DNA of 64,000 nucleotides from Anaeramoeba flamelloides (GCA_027625915.1 JANTQA010000029.1:5952001-6016000), one strand, 5' to 3'. Shown: positions 12,231 to 23,680, counted from the stretch's first letter. The notes: generated by a model not told the origin, from the letters alone. Numbers and translations are program-made.

Positions 12231-13094
12231 ATATATTTCTTTGATAATTTTTAATTTACGTCTATAAGTGGAGATTTTTGCCAAAAATAGATTATTTCCT
12301 CAATATTGGTAATTATTTTTTCAGGTTCTTGTGATTTTTTAAAAAAATTTTTACTGATAGATTTTTTTAGGTAAAAAAAAATTATTTAGATATTCTTTTA
12401 AAATATAATATAGAATATGTATTTTCTTCTTAATTCTATTATGATCGAGAAAAAAAAATTAAGGTAAAGGTATTTATAAAAAACAAAATAATTTAATTTT
12501 GTTCGTAAAACTTATAAATGGAGTTTTATTATCTGATATTTTTCCATATCTTATTTCTAAATTAGTTTATCAGTTCCTTCCAATAATAATTTTATCAATG
12601 GAAATAAAATTGACTTTTTATCCAATTTGTCACACATTAAAAGATTAATTTATCAATCAAAACATAAAATCACAATCATTAAAAATATATTTCTAGATAA
12701 AAACCCCAGTAATTTTAAATCTTTCTGGTAAAACTTTGATATTAAAAGAGTTTAATAAATAATTTTTTTTCTATTTATATTTTGAGAGTTTTTCATTTAT
12801 AATTGAAGCAAACATATATATGTATACTTTTGATTCCGAAATATTTAAATTAAAAAAAAAAAAAAAAAAATACTTTTTACTAAGCATTAAACTCGTAATT
12901 TATTATTTAAATACATATTGTTTAATTGAAATTATTTTTAATTTTTTCTATATCTTTCTTTATCCTTTTTAAAAAATTCTTAACTAAAAGAAAATAATGG
13001 TCACAAAAATTAGAAATAATTTATCATAAGTTAAAAATGTTTTACATAAAAAATGAAATCATAATTCTCTAATTACCTTTCACTCAACAAATTA
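12231..13094. other. Gene-free A+T-rich stretch
   Basis: Nothing supportable is seen apart from an A tract near 12853-12870. Confidence 0.5.
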
Positions 13095-13295
13095 TACAGT
13101 CAGTTTCACTTTTAAGGCACAAACTTTCAACTAAATTTAAGGCACAAAAAAATCTCAAATTAAGGCACAAAATTTGGAATTTTTTTTTTTACAATTTATT
13201 TTTACTAGAATTTGAATTTTGTGCTTTAATTTGAGATTTTTTTTGTGCCTTAAATTTCGTTGAAAGTTTGTGCCTTAAAAGTGAAACTGACTTTA
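13095..13295. mobile_element. Mariner-like MITE, family 1, copy 1
   Basis: A 201-bp element with near-perfect terminal inverted repeats beginning TACAGTCAGTTTCACTTTTA and a second inverted motif, AAGGCACAAA. The TA next to CAGT is what Tc1/mariner-derived MITEs show, as they duplicate a TA target. The right end is slightly altered (GACTTTATA instead of GACTGTA). There is no coding capacity, so it would depend on a transposase elsewhere. Confidence 0.8.
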
Positions 13296-13825
13296 TATTT
13301 TTATTTAGGTTAAATTTCACCTTTCAATTTTACAAAAAAAAAAAAATAAAAATTATCAATTATTTTATATCAACTCAAAATTCAACTTAAACTCAAAAAT
13401 AATATTTTGAAATCTTTCAAACTTTTTACAAGTAGACAACTATTTGCAATGCTAGTTCTAATTTTTCATTCTTATTGATTTAAAGTGTAAATTTAGATTC
13501 CTTCGAAAAACTTTTTTTCAAATGTTAAAAATAAAAAAAAATGAGTTTTGTATATCCTATTATTGGAGTTTTGGAAAATTTTCTTTTTTATTTATTTATT
13601 TAGAGTAAGGATTAATTAAAGAAAAATTATCAAATAAAAAAAGAGAAGAAGAAAAATAATTAAAATATGTATTAAAATAAAATTATCATTTTCATGACCA
13701 AATAGAAACTATCCACTGTTGTTAGGTTTTTCAGGATTTGAAAGAATTGAGTAAAATCCTTGATTTAACTAAATTCTTTTGGAATCTGAAAAACTGCCGT
13801 TGGCTTTTTTTTGATTTGAGAAATG

Positions 13826-14026
13826 TACAGTCAGTTTCACTTTTAAGGCACAAACTTTCAACGAAATTTAAGGCACAAAAAAATTTTCAAATTAAAGCAC
13901 AAAATTCAAATTTTAGTAAAAATAAATTGTAAAAAAAAAAATTCCAAATTTTGTGCCTTAATTTGAGATTTTTTTGTGCCTTAAATTTAGTTGAAAGTTT
14001 GTGTCTTAAAAGTGAAACTGACTGTA
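13826..14026. mobile_element. Mariner-like MITE, family 1, copy 2 (intact ends)
   Basis: 201 bp, bounded by TACAGTCAGTTTCACTTTTA and its exact reverse complement, which ends GTGAAACTGACTGTA. Both ends carry the TA expected for a mariner-type target duplication. It is about as well preserved as copy 1 and clearly younger than copies 3 and 4. It sits inside the hairpin repeat. Confidence 0.85.
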
Positions 14027-14073
14027 AAGAAAATTAAAAAAAAATTTCTTTTAATGTCTCAAATCAAAAAAAA

Positions 14074-14145
14074 AGCTAGGCACTCTACGGTACTTAACAA
14101 CACGTCCCCTGAATACACAGGAGGTGCAAAAAACCCGATAGAAAG
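14074..14145. ncRNA. GC-rich island, possible structured RNA (uncharacterised)
   Basis: A 70-bp island in otherwise A+T-rich DNA. On the minus strand GCAC and GTGC can close a stem, with an inner hairpin CTCCTG / CAGGGG around TGTATT, and a run of nine T follows, as at a Pol III terminator. It is also the tail of a repeat shared with 46176 on, so it may simply be part of an element. No known RNA family is recognised. Confidence 0.25.
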
Positions 14146-14160
14146 ATTATCGATTATTGA

Positions 14161-15363
14161 TAAAAAAAATTTTCTTTTTTATCTTGAAATTTTTTTTTAC
14201 TTTTAAATTCATGTAGTTTTCATTTTTTTTTTAACTATTATTATCATATTCAAAATTAGTTTATGTATACCCCTTTTTACAAAATCAATTGTTTAGATGT
14301 TCTTTCAACATATTTTATATTTTTATTAATTGATTCCTTTCTTAAGCATTTTTATTTGTTAATTGGTGTGATAAAATTAAGACGGGAATAAAATTACTGA
14401 CTAAATTACTATCTATTGGTTGTATTTCAAAATAATTTGTAAAAAATATTGATAAAAATGACATAAAAATACACTTATTTCAAATAGAAATGATGATTTA
14501 TCAATTTCAATAAAAAAAAACTAGCAATATGAGAAAGGGGACAAAAATTTTTATACAATCAAATGCAATTATAAGTTTTCACATCTATTTGAAATTTTGT
14601 CCATTTAAACAAATTAAGATAAAATTTTTAATTTCAAAAAAAAAAAAATATTTACTAATTTTCAAATATATCATATAAAATGTCGATCAGAAATTTTCTA
14701 ATATCTTAGTTTAGATTAATTTCACACTATTAAAATAATTGTGATTGTTTGCAGAAAGAATTCATAAATGATTGAATACAAGTTTGGATATTTAAATAGA
14801 TTTATTAGATTGGGTTTAATAAATAACCTTTACAATTAAAGATTAGAAGCTTTAATTTCTTTTAAATATAGTAATTTTTATACAAATATTTAAATAAAAA
14901 AATTAGTTTAATCAATAATTTATGAATTATATTTGTGGATATTGAAATAGTTCTTTTAGAATTAAATTTTAGTAAAAATATTTTTTAATAAAGTTGATCT
15001 GCTTTTTATGAAATAAGATATTTATAATTGTTGATCGAGGTTGGTAAGAATTAAGTATCTAGTGGGTAATTTTTTGAGATTATATTTAAATTTTGTATAA
15101 AAAAAAGTTGAATTCAATTCTTGATAACTTTTAGTGATTAATTTACTAGTTGTTGGTCTATTTAATATCAGAATACAAAAATTTTAAAAAAAGTTTAAAA
15201 CTATTTTGTATTTGTATATAAAATATAATATAAATTGTGATATTTATAATTAGATATTGGTAGTTAATTGTGTTTTAAAGTTTTATTTATGTTCTGTAGA
15301 TAATATCTTATTCATATTTTTGGAAAATTTTTTTAAAATTATTAATTATTTTTTATATAAATT
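14161..15363. other. Gene-free A+T-rich stretch
   Basis: Nothing supportable was seen between the hairpin repeat and the LINE. Confidence 0.5.
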
Positions 15364-16740
15364 CTTTTTTTTTTTTTTTTTTTTATTATTGAAGAAGTGT
15401 AGATTACACTCTAGTTGTCCTTAGACTTAAATTCCCTTTCAGCAATTTAATCGTAAAATCATAGATTTCACGATTATTAATTAATGAAAATAATAATAAA
15501 CTGTCTTGATTTGAAATTATTTCATTAAGATTTATTTCTTTTAGTTTGTTATAAAGCATTAATCTATCTTTTTTATAGGAAGGACAGACCCATAAAAAAT
15601 GATCAATATTTTCTATAATTTTATTTTGTTCATATTTTGAACATAAAGGACAAAATTTATTTGAATTTTTATTAATTACATAGTAATATCTATTTAAGCA
15701 GTTAGTAAACGATCTGAATTTTAGAATTGTTGAACTTGACGGATAACTCAAATAATTTTGAGTTTTAAACAAATATTTTTGATTTTTTGATTATTGTGAA
15801 ATAATTTTGGACCTTCCAACTTTTGGAATTCAGCAACTCATTGAATGTGTACTTATATATTTCATATTTTAATTCTTTTAAATCTTTTGAATACCAGTTG
15901 ATTTTATTATTTATTCTTTGATTAAATTTTATTAATTTTTCTAAATAAGGAAGAGTTAAATTTCCTAATTTATTTTTTAATTTAAATTTCTTTTTATTTA
16001 CTGAAATTATCATATTTTCAATTTTAAATTCTGTTTTATAAATAAGAATTGGTGTATTTCTGTTTATTTTGCATATTTCAGTAATACATGAATTAATCCA
16101 AGAATTTAAATAATTTATCGTTGTTATTTGATAATTAAAAATTTCTAATCCATATGTTAATTGACTTAATATAAAAGATTTAAATAATCTAATTTTTAAA
16201 CTATTATTCAGAAAATTGTTATTGAATAATTATTTGCAGTTATTATATGTTTCTTTAGATTTTTTTAAATTATAAACTATATGTGCAATTTTATCTAAAT
16301 AAATACCCAAATATTTAATTTTTTTAAAATCTTTTGATATAACTGTTTTATCTTTATTTGGTTTTAATCCAAATTGAATAATAATTTCATATATTGAATT
16401 TAATTTTTGGTTTGTTTGGATTTTATTTCCTTTCATAATTAGGATTAAATCATCTACAAACATTTGACAATGATTTGTTAAAGGTATAATTTTTAATAAA
16501 AGAAAATGCGAAATAAGAGCAAATAAAATAGGGGATAAGGGGTCTCCTTGGAATATACTAAGTCCTTCTCCTTGATAATATTTTAATAAAAAATTTTTGA
16601 TAATTTTATTTAAAATAAATTTTTTTATTGTTTTTCTAATTATTTTATAATTGATTGAGTCAAAGCATTTTGCTATATCAATCATTATAATATAAGTTTT
16701 ATCATTTTTATTTTCATTATTTGATTTTATCTTGTTTTAA
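15364..16740 (-). mobile_element. 5'-truncated LINE (non-LTR retrotransposon), dead copy
   Basis: The minus strand encodes the C-terminal half of a LINE polyprotein. Reverse-transcriptase motif A reads MIDIAKCFDSI (from 16685), then FQGDPLSPILF and the catalytic FVDDLIL, followed by thumb sequence and, at 15404-15772, a Cys-rich tail CPLC...H...C like the zf-RVT domain at the end of many LINEs. The element ends in a short 3' tail and about 20 A (T tract at 15365-15386 on the plus strand). The N-terminal part, including any endonuclease, is missing: similarity stops near 16740, as in ordinary 5' truncation. An in-frame stop at 16230-16232 and a frame change near 15770 show that the copy is dead. 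A convincing target-site duplication was not found. It lies 190 bp downstream of the 5S rRNA gene in the same orientation. Confidence 0.85.
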
Positions 16741-16919
16741 GTATTTATAAAATTTAAGACTGCAATTCGGAAATTCTTTTTTTTTATTAATTATTTTATA
16801 AACCAGTAATCATCGATTCCAGATCTAAAATGTTAAATGTGAATCTATTTTTATCTTTTCATAATTTTGATTTGTTTTTTTTTATTTTCTTTTTTATTTT
16901 TTTGATAGATATTTATTTT

Positions 16920-16927
16920 AAAAAAAA
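16920..16927 (-). terminator. Pol III terminator of the 5S gene
   Basis: Eight consecutive T on the minus strand follow the last base of the 5S RNA directly, as expected for RNA polymerase III termination. Confidence 0.75.
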
Positions 16928-17048
16928 GTATTCAGCACCAAGTGTTCGCGAGAGGTTCCCCATCTCACTAACTAGCTTAGCCCTCAATTCGTTGATCTTC
17001 TGGGTTCGGAATGTGTCCAGGATTATTAAATTGGGTATGGCCAAATAC
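16928..17048 (-). rRNA. 5S ribosomal RNA
   Basis: Read on the minus strand, a 121-nt sequence starts GTATTTGGCCATACC and ends GGTGCTGAATAC. The terminal GTATTT pairs with GAATAC to form helix I. Characteristic 5S blocks appear in order: GGCCATACC near the 5' end, CCGAACCCAGAAGATCAA in the loop C region, GGGCTAAGCTAG (box A position) and GAGATGGGGAACC (box C position), then CACTTGGTGCTG. The length equals the usual 120-121 nt, and a T run follows immediately. The GC content is far above its surroundings. It is a single copy here, not in a tandem array, and no large-subunit rRNA is near. The plus-strand open frame across it is an artefact. Confidence 0.92.
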
Positions 17049-17379
17049 ATTAATTATATGATTATAAATTGAATTTTAAGAAATTGAGTACAAGCATAAA
17101 CCAGTTATTTGGTAATTTTTATATAATTGAAGAAAATTTTTCACTTTCATTGATCCTCTTTTAATCATTAGAACCAATTTTAAAATATCTTTTCAAAATA
17201 TATTATCTTCATTTTAAATTTTTGTATTGTTATTTATTCAATAATTGAAAAATTAAATTTTAAAAAATAAGATTATTCTGTTTTATTTTTATTTTTTTTT
17301 GAAAAGGTGTTGTTAATAATCAATAGTTATTATAATTAATTAAAATGTTATTAAAATTTGATTTTTTTTTTTTATTTTA
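17049..17379. other. Short A+T-rich gap
   Basis: No feature is seen. It lies upstream of the 5S gene and downstream of the coiled-coil gene. Confidence 0.5.
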
Positions 17380-18218
17380 TTAATTTTGCTTTTCTTCTTG
17401 GTCTTCTAGAAATGGAGATTCTGAGCTTAATTTACGAACAAGTTTTTGAATTTTTTGTTCCACTTGTAACGAGTTATTTAGAATCAAATTAACATCTTTG
17501 ATGATTTTTTCTTTGTGATTTTTTGTGTTTATGAGTCGGTTTTCTAATTGTTTAATAATCACATCTTTTGCTTTAATTTTTTTAAGGTATTCATCTTTAA
17601 TTTCCTCTGAACAACTAATTAGATGATCAATTTCTAGTGTTAAGAGTTCACGGTCCTAAAATAAATTAAAAAAAAAAGGGATGATAATAATAAAGAGGAA
17701 AATGTATATTTAATATTAATAATAAATATTATCTAAATCTTAATCACATTTTAATACAATGTAAACTCTTATTGGGCTAAATGGTACTTAGTTTTCGAAA
17801 GGGGTGTAGAGTTTCTTTCGTTTTTTTTTTTTCTTTTAAAAAAATTATAAGAATCGAATAATATTAAAAAAATTTATTAAAATTCTCGAAAAGGTAATAT
17901 ACATGTGCAAAAAGTGATGTCTTAATATTTTGTGTTTTTTTACTAAATTTGTCATTTTCCAGAAACTATAGAATATTAAGTCATCACTTTTTGTACATGT
18001 GTAATCATCTTTTATTTTTATTTTTTAATATTTGATCCCAGAAAAAATATTATTTCTCTTATCAAAACAAATAATAATTAAAACAAATACATTGACAATT
18101 TTCTAGTATTTAAAAAAAAAAGAAAGCAAAGTATGCGATTGTAATAAATTATTTTAAATAAAATTACCTTGGATTTTCTCAAATTAGAACTTGCACTTGA
18201 AAATCCCGGAAAAGTCAT
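17380..18218 (-). CDS. Small coiled-coil protein, two exons
   Basis: Exon 1 is 18168-18218 (MTFPGFSSASSNLRKSK), ending in a GTAATT donor. Exon 2 is 17380-17655 after a TTTTAG acceptor, in phase 0, giving a 108-residue protein that ends in TAA. Nearly all of exon 2 is charged heptad-like helix. It has two related units, DRELLTLEIDHLISCSEE and HKEKIIKDVNLILNNSLQ, of a pattern also present twice in the protein at 23288-23680 (DREKFVDEINSILQASQE). No domain of known function is recognised; a structural or adaptor coiled coil is the most that can be said. The 512-bp intron holds a small inverted-repeat element. Confidence 0.6.
17900..18003. repeat. Small MITE-like palindrome in an intron
   Basis: About 104 bp whose ends are inverted copies (TACATGTGCAAAAAGTGATG at the left, reverse copy ending CTTTTTGTACATGTGTA at the right), with pairing of about 28 bp. 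It lies in the intron of the coiled-coil gene. No other copy was noticed here. Confidence 0.6.
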
Positions 18219-20745
18219 TTTTTTTCAATTATTTTTTTATATTATTTTCAATTTCCTTTTCATTGAAAAAGAAAGAAAGAAAGTGTGAGTGAAAAGTAAA
18301 GATGACAAAAAATGTTTTTTTTTTGTACAATTTCTTTAGAATGAAAATTCTTTTTGAGAAGTCAAAGTGAAATAAGCCAATAACTCAAAACTCTCAAGGG
18401 TGGGAACTTCGTCCTTAATGAAGAAATTCTCAATTTTAGGTCAAAAAGGCATTTTTCATCAGTATTATTAATCAAAAAATTCCAAAAAAAAAAATTTTAC
18501 ACATTTTTTCTTCTTTTTATTGATTCTTTTTTCTTTGTTTTTTTTTCTCTGGAATTTACACGATTTGATTTAACTTCTAGTGGTTTGGTTGGTTTGTAAA
18601 TGAATATAAAGTCTTGAAAGGAAAATTTTTTTCAATTTTAAAAGTAAACACAAAATTAAAAGGAAAACATTTTGGGAAAAAATAAATAATTTTTGTTTTT
18701 AAAAAAATTTGGAAAGTAAATTAAATATATCCCTTAGTACCCTGCATTGACCTAAATTTCATCAAGATTTAAAATGATATTGGTTGGTTAATATATTTAT
18801 TTTCTTATTTGTCTTTAATCCATATTTTAATTCTAATAAAAAGTCAAAATAGTTCAAAGATAAAGTAATTATGTTATTGTATTTTTTTTTTTTTTGATAT
18901 TAGAAAAAAAAAATAATAATTATTCATTTTTGCAATTTTTTTTGTAGATTTTTATTTTTATTTTAATTTTTTAAAAATTAGAATTTTTATTACACTAATA
19001 GTAATTCAAAGTACAATACATTGATTTTTTAATAATAAACAATCAAACAACGTTGTTAATTTTAAGATTAAAAAAAATAAAATAAAAAAATATATTACTG
19101 AGAAATTGACATTTTTTTTTCTGACAAAATTTCAATAAATATTGAAGTAAGATAAAAAATAAATTCATTTCTTTATTCCAAAATTAAAAGTTTAATATCA
19201 ATATTTTTCTAAAACTTTTATTTAAGCAATAGAAATTACTTGAAATAACAAAAAAATAAAAAAAAATTGTCAAAGATTTTCATTTAATACATTGAAATTA
19301 AACAAATAATAAATTTTTTAAAAATCAGATAAAGTAATTAAGCCTAAATTTAAAAAAAAAATAAATAATAACTTTTAAATATTATTCAAAGATAATAAAA
19401 TAATCTTCCAAACTAATAAATTTTTTTTTAAATCTTGTTGTGAGTAAAAATTTGAAAAAATTCTTTGTTAAATTGATTTTACCAATCTAAATTAATCCAG
19501 ATCTTGGAAAATAATTTTTGATCTAACGCTCTCTTATTTAATAATATTGTTTATTTTATGTCTATATTTTAAAAAGTCAAAAATTAAAAAATAATAAAAA
19601 TTAGAAAAAAAATAATCAAAAAGTAAATCGACTCGATCTATTGGCCAAATCGTTTAAATTTGAAAATTTTGTGTTGAAATAATTTTTAAATTTTCCAAAG
19701 AAAGAAAATATTATTTTTTTTTAAAATTTGATTTAGAATTTCTTTTATTGTTGAATCTATTTATAACCAAAAATATATATTATCATTGAATGATAATCAA
19801 TAGATAAAACAAATTTTCTATGTGATGTTAAAATATCTTTTATAATGGATGAATTATTTAATAAAGTATTTTAGGTAATGTTGAGGTGCAAAAGTACCAA
19901 AAAAAAAATAAAAATTCCAGTAAAGCATGGTGTGCTTTAATCATTAAAACTAAGTAAGTTTTTATGTGTCGACAAACTTTTCAATAATTTTTTTTTTTTT
20001 GACAAAATTTTGATGGAAAAAATAATAAAATCACACAATAATCAAGAAAAAATTTTCAAATGTATAAAATTTTTTTCAATCTATTATTTTATCGTAAGTA
20101 ACTATATAATTTTTTATTATAAAATTTTCTTTCAAAGCTAATTTTTTATAAAATTTTATATCTTAGAATCCTTTCATAACAATTCAAATTAAAATTTTTA
20201 TTTCAAAGGCAATTAGGATATTTGGGGTTCTAAGGGGTATATTTAGCTTCTCCAAAGATTCAGAAAAATCAGCTATAGAGGGTGTGTTTTTTTTTTTTTT
20301 TTTTTGAGGGGGGGTTTCATCAATAAAAGTGTTTTAAGATATTTTTTTAAAACCAGGATGAATTTTTGATAACCTCAGACTATCAAATTAACATCTTGAA
20401 TTTTGAAAAATTAAACTAAAATTCCAAAATTTTACATACAGCTTAAACGTTCCAAAGAATCACAATAATACAATTTCATTCAAATTAGAAATACTTTTAA
20501 TTTTTGTAAAATATCAAAATCATTTTTTCCATCTTTTAGTTTTTGTTTTCATTTCTTTTTTTGAATTACGTAACTTGTTTTGTTCGATCAAAATTTTTTT
20601 CAACGATTGATTTTATGCTCAAGTTGAGTTGTTCCAAACGGAAGAACTCAAATAAAATTAGTTGGTAGTATCTACCCATTTGATCAATCAATATTCCTAA
20701 TAGAATTTAAAAAAATTTACCAATGCAAATTTTTTTGTTTTTCTC

Positions 20746-20947
20746 TCTCCAAAATTTTTAACACACCCTTGATTTATTTGTATTGATAATTATATATTTT
20801 TTGTTTTGTGGGTATTGTAATTTATAAAAAATTGTTAACATTCCAATTGTTGAATGGTTCTAATCTGGTATTTCTTCTTGGAATTGATTAAATAAGTTTT
20901 TTTTTTCACAAATCAAATTTTGGTGTGTTAAAAATTTTGAATTGGAG
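20746..20947 (+). repeat. MITE-like element, family 5, copy 2
   Basis: 202 bp with terminal inverted repeats, CCAAAATTTTTAACACACC at the left and GGTGTGTTAAAAATTTTGAA at the right. The interior matches 10896-11099 in the opposite orientation. It has no coding capacity. Confidence 0.65.
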
Positions 20948-21564
20948 TTTAAAAAAAAAACTTTTTTTTTTTTTTTCTTAACTAATCTAACTGCACATGA
21001 ATCCAAATATATATGAAATCATTGATTTTTCCATTCAATTTCAATCAATTTCATAAAAAAAATTTTGGCTTTGAAATTTAAATAAAATTTCCTTTAAATG
21101 ACATTTGATGAATGTTGATGGAATTTTGATTAAATGTTATTCAAAAAATCGGTAAATTTTCAAGGAAATTCATTAAATAATTTTTTCTTTGAAATATGTG
21201 TACACAATTATCATTATAAATGTTGGAAATATTCATTTTGTTTATCATATTTCCAAATAAGTCCAAGTAGATTCTTGGAGCTAAAATATATTAATACTCT
21301 TAATAAAGTTCTTTGATCATTGTGTAAAAAAGTCAACACATTTATTAATTGTAAAAATTGCGTTTCATTTTCGGTTATGTTTAAAATGAACACAAATGGT
21401 TCATCTTTATACACAATGGTTATTCAGTTTTTCTAATATCTGATCAAAAAAAATAAATAATTTTCATTTTTTTATTATTTTATATTTTTGGGATTTGGTT
21501 TTTTGTTTGGGCTTGTGATAAATCCGAATAGAACTTTGGTTTAATTTCTGTACTTTTGAGTTTG

Positions 21565-21565
<1 letters not shown>

Positions 21566-21600
<35 letters not shown>
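21566..21600. repeat. Poly(T) tract of about 35 bases
   Basis: An uninterrupted T homopolymer, one of several tracts of more than 30 bases in the window; the others are near 29469-29501, 29979-30018 (A) and 30905-30947. Confidence 0.8.
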
Positions 21601-21603
<3 letters not shown>

Positions 21604-23287
21604 AACAACAAAAAATACCTAAAAATAAAAAAAGTAGCATAAAGCTCAAAATAAAATAGTAAATAGAAAGGTAAATTGATTAAAATAAATTTGAGTATTT
21701 CAAGAAGCAAAAATTTTAGGAAGCAATGACGTTAGAAGAACTTTCGGTGGTTCTATCTTAAAACTTTTATTGTTGCATTTCTATTACTTTCTTTTTTCTT
21801 GCTATTTTTGGTGGTGGTGTTTCTTTTTTCTCACACAAAGCAATCAAAAAATAAATATCTCCTTTGAAATATCAATAAATTTTCTTTTAATTTTTCAGAT
21901 GTTTTTCTTTTATATTTCAACAATTTTCATTAAATTCCAAAAATTTTCAATAAAAATTTCCTTCGAATTTCCTGATAACTTCCATTGACTATTTCACTGA
22001 CAGTTCATTAAATTTCATTAATAAATTAAATAATAATAAAATGAATTTCTTTTTTCATAAAAATTTCCATCAAAAGTAGCCTGAAATTCATCTCATTTTT
22101 GTTCTCTTGTGTATCGAAAATTTTATGAGACTTTCAAACAATACTAAGCACATTTTCTCTTAATGGTACAGGAATTTTCATCTCGAAACGTGGTTCTTAC
22201 GTTTGTCATCTGTTTTTTAGCGATCCTTCGCTACAAGGAAAAAATAAATACTGAAAATTAAAGTTAGCCAAAACTGCACTAAATTTCATAATAAATGGCC
22301 CAATTTTTTTTTTTACTTTTTTTTATTTTATTTTTAGATAAAAAACAAATCTCTCTAGTGTATAGAACTGAATATTAAAATAGTAATTTTGTTAATTATA
22401 ATAGATAACTTCAATTAATAAAAATATTTATTTTTAAAGTTTGATTTTTAATGGGTCAATGGTTTTGAAATGGAGTTTACACATTGGATTTGTGTTATAC
22501 ATCTTTTATAAATTATTTTTTCAAAGACACGATAATTGTATGTAATTGGGAATAAAGATATCTATTAAACTTATTAAGATCCGAATACCCACCTTTTTCA
22601 AAATTACCAACTTTTGAAAAAAAACGATACTTTTTGGGGTATTTTTTTTTTGAAATAAGTTAGAACGAATGGATTTTTGATTGAACTTTAAGTAAAAAAA
22701 AATAATAAATGTTAAAAAAATTTGCAGAAAAAAACAGGGAATATATATTAAAACTCAAGCATAAAAAAAAAAAATAAAATGAGAAAAAAATATTCCAAAA
22801 ACAGTTAAAAAAATCATTTTTTCAATTTAATTTAGCGATATCTTTTGAAAGATTTATTTGATTTTATTTTAAAATTGAAAAATATGATTGAATTTAGACT
22901 ATTAAAAAAAAAATAGATGATTCAAATAATCTCCCCCACTAAGTCAAATAAAAAATTCAAAAATTTTATAATTAAAAATGTAAAAAAATATTACTGAAAA
23001 TTTTCATTTTTTTATTCAATTCCAATTAATATCTAATAAAGTTGTAAACCCTTTTCAAAATTGTTATCATATAATGGTGTTTATTATGTGAGTGTATTTC
23101 AAAAATACAAAATTTAGAGATTTTTTTTGAAAAAATTTTCCAAGTTATGTTTTGAAATCTCTGATGTAACACTTTTTTTGAATAACGAAAACTTATTTAT
23201 GAAGATTTTCAATTTAAATTGTGATCAAAACTAAATGTGTTCTTCAAAAAAAAAATGTGTGTTTTTATAATCCTTGTTTTCGTTTGA

Positions 23288-23680
23288 TTATCGAATCACA
23301 AAGAATAAAAGGGAATTTGAAAAAGAGAAAAAAAAAAAAAGAGAAAGAAAGAAAATATGTTTTACTCTTTCAACTTCATGAATTTTCTTTTCTTTTTCTT
23401 TATTTTTTCTTTTAAATTTTTCACGAGAATCTTGTGCCATCCTAAGAATTGAACTTATTTCTTCCATTAGTATCTCTTTTTCATCTTCAACTTTGTGTAT
23501 AATTTTTTCTTGTTTGAGTTCTTTGCTATGAATTTCTTCCTGTACTTCCTGTGACGCTTGGAGAATTGAGTTTATTTCATCAACAAATTTTTCACGATCT
23601 TTTTTTTTTTCTTTAATCTTGTTTTTTAAATCTTGAAGCTCGTTTTGAAGCTTCAGAATTTCTTGTTCTTTTGTTGTCAT
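23288..23680 (-). CDS. Small coiled-coil protein, related to the 17.4-kb gene
   Basis: The chosen start is the ATG at 23680 (MTTKEQEILKLQNELQDLK), because the 25 residues before it in the frame are low-complexity Phe/Lys. The helix is highly charged and has two units of about 38 residues, DREKFVDEINSILQASQE... and DEKEILMEEISSILRMAQD..., the same pattern as in the gene at 17380-18218. The frame runs to 23288, but the last 25 residues are Phe-rich and unlikely. A donor (AGA|GTAAAA at 23360-23365) suggests that coding continues in a downstream exon I could not identify, so the 3' end is uncertain. Function is unknown. Confidence 0.5.
   Translation of the reverse strand: MTTKEQEILKLQNELQDLKNKIKEKKKDREKFVDEINSILQASQEVQEEIHSKELKQEKIIHKVEDEKEILMEEISSILRMAQDSREKFKRKNKEKEKKIHEVERVKHIFFLSLFFFFSFSNSLLFFVIR

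Larger units (their letters stand above)
13722..14160 (+). repeat. Hairpin repeat with GC-rich tail, split by a MITE
   Basis: The left part, 13722-13825, contains an imperfect hairpin (GTTTTTCAGGATTTGAAAG versus a reverse copy ending AATCTGAAAAAC) and matches 46012-46110. The right part, 14027-14160, carries a GC-richer tail at 14074-14145 that includes TACGGTACTTAACAACACG, matching a similar tail at 46176 on. The MITE at 13826-14026 lies between, so it inserted into a pre-existing repeat. The open frames at 13738-13932 and 13991-14206 are accidental. Confidence 0.5.
18219..23287. other. Gene-free A+T-rich stretch
   Basis: About 5 kb without a supportable gene. It contains the family 5 element at 20746-20947, T tracts near 20288-20305 and 21566-21600, and many short A/T homopolymers. 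Open frames at 21134-21414, 21480-21710 and 21770-21988 are compositional artefacts. Confidence 0.5.

Noticed and set aside
13738-14206. Two open frames read as small proteins
   Set aside because: They run across the MITE ends and the hairpin repeat, so they are repeat sequence and not genes.
16830-17072. Plus-strand open frame of 80 codons
   Set aside because: It overlaps the 5S rRNA gene on the opposite strand; the RNA explains the base composition.
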